A stretch of DNA of 64,000 nucleotides from Ammoniphilus sp. CFH 90114. Its GTDB lineage: Bacteria; Bacillota; Bacilli; Aneurinibacillales; RAOX-1. The stretch's first letter is position 1. Every line of letters begins with the position of its first letter. The translations under genes and the position numbers were made by a program. Below the pieces are notes generated by a model. That model was not told the origin of the DNA and did no database searches. It was given only the letters and a program-made list of their open reading frames with translations. Positions 60,399-64,000 of the stretch are shown in pieces. The stretch is taken from NCBI RefSeq assembly GCF_004123195.1, contig NZ_SDLI01000006.1, positions 62,001 through 126,000 on the forward strand, read 5' to 3'.

Positions 60399-61718
60399 TT
60401 AAATGCCTACGCCTAATGAAAACAGAACAATAGCAATGATAACTCCAATGACAGGGACGATGACCGTTAGGGCTCCAACAGCAGCATAGGCATCCTTATG
60501 GGACTCTCCACAAATTCCTCGAATCGTTGTAACTACGTAGCCGTTATGCGGCAAGGAATCTAAGGCACCGGAAGAAATGGCAACGACACGGTGTAAGGCT
60601 TCTGGATTTACCCCAGCGTCTAGATAACCCGGTGCGATCAATGGTAAAGCAATAGATTGACCACCAGAGGCAGACCCGGTCATTCCGGCAATGACACTTA
60701 TCGCGATGGCAGCGCCGATTAGGGGACTCCCTGGAATATGGGTAAAGGCTTCAACAGCTGAAGTAAAAGCGTCAGAAACCTTTGCTACACTACCAAAACC
60801 AACAACTGCTGCTGTATTGGCGATAGCGATCAACGCGCCTAGCGTTCCGTTGGAAGCAGATTCCCATACATTCTTTAAATGTCTGCGATTTAGGGCCCAT
60901 GTGGCCACGATTCCACCAAGTAGAGCAATAATAAGGGCAGATTGCTTCAAGCTGTCATGATAGATAAAGGAAATAACGAGTACCACTAATAAAGGAATAA
61001 GTCCTAGAACTGGATTAGGCAGTTCGCGTTCTACGACGACAGGATCACCTGCTCTAGATACGAAACGCTCTCCATTGGCAACGGCCTTCTTGATCATTCT
61101 TTGCAACCACCAGAATCCAAAAACAATCATGAAAACGGCTACAATTAGACTAACTTCCCATCCTGCATAGGGGCTTGTGTTTAAATATTTAATCGGAATC
61201 CAGTTTTGGATCTCTGGAGATCCTGCAGAGGTCATCGTAAAGGTTACAGAACCGAATCCCAATGCTCCAGGGATGAAGCGACGAGGCAAATCAGCCTGTT
61301 TAAATAAGCTCAAGGCTAAAGGATAAACAGAGAAAGCCACGACGAATAAACTAACTCCACCATACGTAAGGATAGCACACGCGGCAACAACAGCCAGTAC
61401 AGCTTGCTTCATTCCTAGACGCTCTACAACCCATTTCGATACACTGTCAGCGGCTCCGGTATCTTCCATAACCTTACCGAAGATCGAACCAAGTAAGAAC
61501 ATGAGGAACCAAGAGGCTACAAACCCGGAAAAACCAGCCATATAGTTACCTACAAGGTTCGCCTCCCCTTCGGCAACGAGTTGTGGAAACAAAGGGATAC
61601 CGCTTAATACGGCTAAGAAGACCGCACACAATGGGGCAGCAACAAGCAGATTCATCCCTCTCATGGTTAAGAAAATCAGGAGACCAAGTCCCCCAACTAA
61701 GCCAATCATACTTAACAT
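60399..61718 (-). CDS. GntP-family permease (probable 3-hydroxybutyrate transporter)
   Basis: 439 residues with twelve or more membrane segments. Patterns GMNLLVAAPLCAVFLAVLSGIPLF, MFLLGSIFGKVMEDTGAADSVSKWVV and GSASGGQSIALPLIAP match the GntP/YxjC group. Its place between scoB and the hydroxybutyrate dehydrogenase indicates uptake of 3-hydroxybutyrate or acetoacetate, as proposed for YxjC. AAAGGAGG precedes the ATG. Confidence 0.88.
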   Translation of the reverse strand: MLSMIGLVGGLGLLIFLTMRGMNLLVAAPLCAVFLAVLSGIPLFPQLVAEGEANLVGNYMAGFSGFVASWFLMFLLGSIFGKVMEDTGAADSVSKWVVERLGMKQAVLAVVAACAILTYGGVSLFVVAFSVYPLALSLFKQADLPRRFIPGALGFGSVTFTMTSAGSPEIQNWIPIKYLNTSPYAGWEVSLIVAVFMIVFGFWWLQRMIKKAVANGERFVSRAGDPVVVERELPNPVLGLIPLLVVLVISFIYHDSLKQSALIIALLGGIVATWALNRRHLKNVWESASNGTLGALIAIANTAAVVGFGSVAKVSDAFTSAVEAFTHIPGSPLIGAAIAISVIAGMTGSASGGQSIALPLIAPGYLDAGVNPEALHRVVAISSGALDSLPHNGYVVTTIRGICGESHKDAYAAVGALTVIVPVIGVIIAIVLFSLGVGI

Positions 61719-61742
61719 AATAAATCCTCCTTTTCCGTCTCT

Positions 61743-62396
61743 CTAGTTTTTAATCAACAACGTTGGAGAAATGATGAGCTCAGGTTGTGTGCATGCTTTG
61801 ATATCTTCAACGGTATAACCTGCGGCTACCTCAACGAGCACTAGACCTTCTTCGGTTACGTCCATTACTGCTCGATCCGTAATAATACGGTTCACGACTT
61901 GCTTCCCTGTCAGCGGTAATGAGCATTGATTTAGAATTTTAGTCTCACCATACTTATTAACATGCTCCATGAGGACGATGATCTTCTTGGCTCCATGAAC
62001 GAGGTCCATAGCGCCTCCCATTCCTTTCACCATCTTGCCCGGGATCATCCAGTTCGCTAAGTCTCCCTTCGCTGATACTTCCATGGCACCGAGAATGGCA
62101 ACATCGATGTGGCCCCCTCTAATCATGGCAAAGGATTCTGCACTATCAAACAAGGATGCTCCAGGTATCATGGTAACGGTTTCTTTCCCAGCATTGATTA
62201 GATCGGGATTAACTTCTTCTTCTGTTGGATAGGGACCAATTCCGAGTAAGCCATTCTCGGACTGAAGAATAACTTGTTTGGTTGGAGGGATGTAGTTAGC
62301 CACTAATGTCGGAATCCCAATACCTAAATTCACATAGTAACCGTCTTCGATTTCTTCTGCAGCACGTTGTGCTAATTGTTCTCTTGTTAAGCTCAT
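61743..62396 (-). CDS. scoB: Succinyl-CoA:3-ketoacid CoA transferase, subunit B
   Basis: 217 residues. [31 protein letters not shown] and [13 protein letters not shown] with the catalytic glutamate E47 are the family II CoA-transferase beta-subunit pattern. [32 protein letters not shown] is the C-terminal half. It transfers CoA from succinyl-CoA to acetoacetate, letting the cell use ketone bodies. It follows scoA with 16 bases between. Confidence 0.94.
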   Translation of the reverse strand: MSLTREQLAQRAAEEIEDGYYVNLGIGIPTLVANYIPPTKQVILQSENGLLGIGPYPTEEEVNPDLINAGKETVTMIPGASLFDSAESFAMIRGGHIDVAILGAMEVSAKGDLANWMIPGKMVKGMGGAMDLVHGAKKIIVLMEHVNKYGETKILNQCSLPLTGKQVVNRIITDRAVMDVTEEGLVLVEVAAGYTVEDIKACTQPELIISPTLLIKN

Positions 62397-62412
62397 TTTC
62401 GCTCTCTCCTTT

Positions 62413-63102
62413 CTATGCCCTTACTGTTCTACGTTCAATTCTCTTTTCATATTGGCTGCACTGAATAATGCGTTGTACATAAACACTCGGAGTATGGATG
62501 GCGTCTGGATCCATAACTCCCACTTCAACTAACTCTTCGACTTCTGCAATAGTAATGGCCCCGGCGGCAGCCATCATGGGGTTGAAATTTCGTGCCGTTT
62601 TGTTATAGATGAGATTCCCTAACTGATCGCCTTTCCAAGCTTTAATTAGGGCAAAATCGGCTTTGATAGCCTTTTCAAGAACATATTCTTTCCCATCAAA
62701 GACACGAACCTCTTTCCCCTCCGCTACGGGTGTACCCACACCAGCAGGTGTGTAAAAAGCAGGGATACCAGCTCCGCCGGCTCGAATTCTCTCGGCTAAT
62801 GTTCCCTGAGGAACCAACTCCACTTCTAGTTCACCGGATAAGAATTGACGTTCAAATTCCTTATTTTCACCTACATAAGAGGCTACCATTTTTTTAATTT
62901 GTTTATTTTTTAATAGAAGGCCTAGACCCCAATCATCGACTCCACAGTTGTTGGATATAACCGTTAGATCTTTTACTCCTTTTTCTCGCAATCCTAAAAT
63001 TAAATTTTCTGGAATACCTACGAGGCCGAATCCGCCTACTACAAGTGTCGCTCCGTCCTGAATTCCGGATAGGGCTTCTTGAATTGTTGTGTAAACACTC
63101 AT
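62413..63102 (-). CDS. scoA: Succinyl-CoA:3-ketoacid CoA transferase, subunit A
   Basis: About 229 residues. AAAGGAG stands eight bases before ATG 63102 and five before the adjacent ATG 63105; either may be used, and a frame opening at 63141 has no site. [39 protein letters not shown] and [16 protein letters not shown] are the alpha-subunit signatures. First gene of the scoA-scoB-gntP-bdh operon, with a sigma-54 promoter about 57 bp upstream of the start. Confidence 0.94.
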   Translation of the reverse strand: MSVYTTIQEALSGIQDGATLVVGGFGLVGIPENLILGLREKGVKDLTVISNNCGVDDWGLGLLLKNKQIKKMVASYVGENKEFERQFLSGELEVELVPQGTLAERIRAGGAGIPAFYTPAGVGTPVAEGKEVRVFDGKEYVLEKAIKADFALIKAWKGDQLGNLIYNKTARNFNPMMAAAGAITIAEVEELVEVGVMDPDAIHTPSVYVQRIIQCSQYEKRIERRTVRA

Positions 63103-63168
63103 CATCCATGCTCCTTTCGTTCTATCGCGTACTTGTTTCAAAATAAATCGCTTTCATGGTCTTTTATT

Positions 63169-63186
63169 AAGCAAGAAGCGTGCCAA
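63169..63186 (-). promoter_or_regulatory. Sigma-54 (SigL) promoter
   Basis: On the minus strand TTGGCACGCTTCTTGCTT: the GG at -24 and GC at -12 are exactly ten bases apart, and the whole agrees with TGGCAC-N5-TTGCW. It reads into scoA and needs an AAA+ activator, which is encoded next door. Confidence 0.88.
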
Positions 63187-63207
63187 TAACATAAATTGAA
63201 TTTACGA

Positions 63208-63220
63208 ATTTGTGACAAAT
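63208..63220. promoter_or_regulatory. Candidate upstream activator site
   Basis: ATTTGTGACAAAT is a perfect 13-bp palindrome (six-base arms), 24 bp upstream of the -24 element. A binding site for the sigma-54 activator is likely but closer than usual. Confidence 0.4.
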
Positions 63221-63330
63221 GCCGTGATACTACGGTTTTGACTGTCTGATTTAGGGGAAAAGCTTATTTGAGTTCAGGATTTAATTTGATTATTTTTTCC
63301 GTACATCAGGAATAAAGTCCTGACAACAGG

Positions 63331-63358
63331 AAAAGAGCATCCGGTTGGATGCTCTTTT
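63331..63358 (-). terminator. Terminator overlapping the activator stop codon
   Basis: AAAAGAGCATCC pairs with GGATGCTCTTTT around GGTT; on the minus strand TTTTCC follows. Confidence 0.8.
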
Positions 63359-64000
63359 ATTCGGAAATTTGGTACTTATCTAGTTTGGCATAAAAACTTG
63401 ATTTGCTCACCCCGAGCCGTTTGGCTGCCAATAATTTATTTCCATTTTCCAGTTTTAGAATCTTAAGAATGGTGTCACGCTCTACTTGTTCCACAATTTC
63501 CTGCAAGGTTGAGCCATCCCGAATGATGGTAGATTCCTTCATGCGCTTGCGAAATAGATTAGGTGGCAGGTCGGTTGCGGTGATCTCGTTGCTTTCTTTT
63601 ACGTATAGCGATCGTTCTAGGAGATTGCGCAATTCTCGAATGTTGCCTGGGAAGGGGTGATTTAAAATGATCTGCATAGCCTGTTCTTCAATTCCATCTA
63701 CTTGTATGCGTGTTTCGAGACGCAACTGATTCAATATATGGTCTACTAATAAGGGAATATCTTCTTTTCTCTCCCGCAGCGGGGGAATCTCAATCATCAA
63801 CACATTAAGGCGGTAATAAAGATCCTCCCTAAATAATCCTTGTTCGACAAGTACTTCAAGATCCTTGTTCGAGGCAGCAATGATTCTAACATCAATAGGC
63901 TCCGGTGATTCGGCTCCTACGGGTTCAATTTCCTTTTCTTGAAGAACGCGAAGTAACTTTACCTGCATACTTAGTGGCATCTCACTAATTTCATCAAGAA
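63357..64000 (-). CDS. Sigma-54-dependent transcriptional activator, 5' part outside window
   Basis: The frame continues past the window end: the last visible codons read LDEISE, the Walker B end of an AAA+ domain, followed by MPLSMQVKLLRVLQEKEIEPVG (sensor region) and RIIAASNKDLEVLVEQGLFREDLYYRLNVLMIEIPPLRERKEDI. The C-terminus has a Fis-type HTH (LKLENGNKLLAAKRLGVSKSSFYAKLDKYQ). About 214 residues are visible; the GAFTGA loop and any sensor domain lie outside. The neighbour is the sigma-54 promoter of scoA, so it very likely activates the ketone-body operon, as in BkdR/YxjC-type systems. Confidence 0.92.
   Translation of the reverse strand, partial: LDEISEMPLSMQVKLLRVLQEKEIEPVGAESPEPIDVRIIAASNKDLEVLVEQGLFREDLYYRLNVLMIEIPPLRERKEDIPLLVDHILNQLRLETRIQVDGIEEQAMQIILNHPFPGNIRELRNLLERSLYVKESNEITATDLPPNLFRKRMKESTIIRDGSTLQEIVEQVERDTILKILKLENGNKLLAAKRLGVSKSSFYAKLDKYQISE

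Noticed and set aside
1-64000. tRNA, rRNA, riboswitch or T-box elements
   Set aside because: None recognised by eye on either strand apart from the SRP RNA; a covariance-model scan would be needed to be certain.

Overview
This window is chromosomal DNA of an endospore-forming Bacillales bacterium. The gene content fits the Paenibacillaceae side best (Brevibacillus, Ammoniphilus or Aneurinibacillus type), but I cannot name a genus. The evidence is spore-coat and YjcZ-type spore proteins, a SpoIID-domain protein, a long Bacillus-type SRP RNA, strong Shine-Dalgarno sequences with many TTG and GTG starts, LexA boxes of the GAAC-N4-GTTC type, ABC-F proteins of the YfmM and YkpA kinds, and a ketone-body operon like B. 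subtilis yxjC-scoAB-yxjF. I see no prophage, insertion sequence, CRISPR array, rRNA or tRNA. Most of the window is ordinary core and accessory metabolism in short operons separated by clear hairpin terminators.

Layout. 1-6.6 kb: the end of an FAD oxidoreductase, a 2-oxoglutarate oxygenase, an ABC-F ATPase, a shortened DapH-like acetyltransferase and the HtpX protease. 6.6-10.5 kb: kbl-tdh (threonine to glycine) divergent from aspA, with a 17-bp palindrome between them. 10.5-12.6 kb: a CarH-type B12 photoreceptor/repressor with three tandem 11-bp operator repeats at its own promoter, then small genes. 12.7-19.4 kb: a Dps-like/coat-F pair, an orphan substrate-binding lipoprotein, a deacetylase-fold protein, a coiled-coil protein and a flavin oxidoreductase. 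19.3-27.2 kb: a perfect sigma-A promoter driving a 26-residue peptide, an SLC13 transporter, a UspA remnant, a LexA-controlled Y-family polymerase cassette, PpnP, a gamma carbonic anhydrase and an array of four palindromic repeats. 27.2-40 kb: a U32 hydroxylation enzyme, HpaB-like oxygenase, YkpA, signal peptidase, SRP RNA, psuK-psuG (the kinase carries an HTH domain), YitT and Pol IV. 40-52.7 kb: a sensor kinase joined to a molybdopterin oxidoreductase, LysE exporter, FabH, HU, Nudix hydrolase, cydAB and an ABC-2 exporter. 52.8-64 kb: CoA transferase plus acyl-CoA dehydrogenase, SpoIID-like protein, amino-acid permease, and the scoA-scoB-gntP-bdh ketone-body operon behind a textbook sigma-54 promoter, next to a sigma-54 activator cut by the window end.

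How it fits together. Several units are small catabolic modules (threonine, aspartate, pseudouridine, 3-hydroxybutyrate/acetoacetate, acyl-CoA) with local regulation visible in the DNA. The best candidates for new biology are the CarH operator architecture in a non-carotenoid setting, the self-contained psuK(HTH)-psuG switch with paired operators flanking its -10, the micropeptide promoter that reads antisense into the SLC13 gene, the sensor-kinase/molybdo-oxidoreductase pair, and the tandem palindrome array. All family assignments were made by reading motifs; no database search was run.
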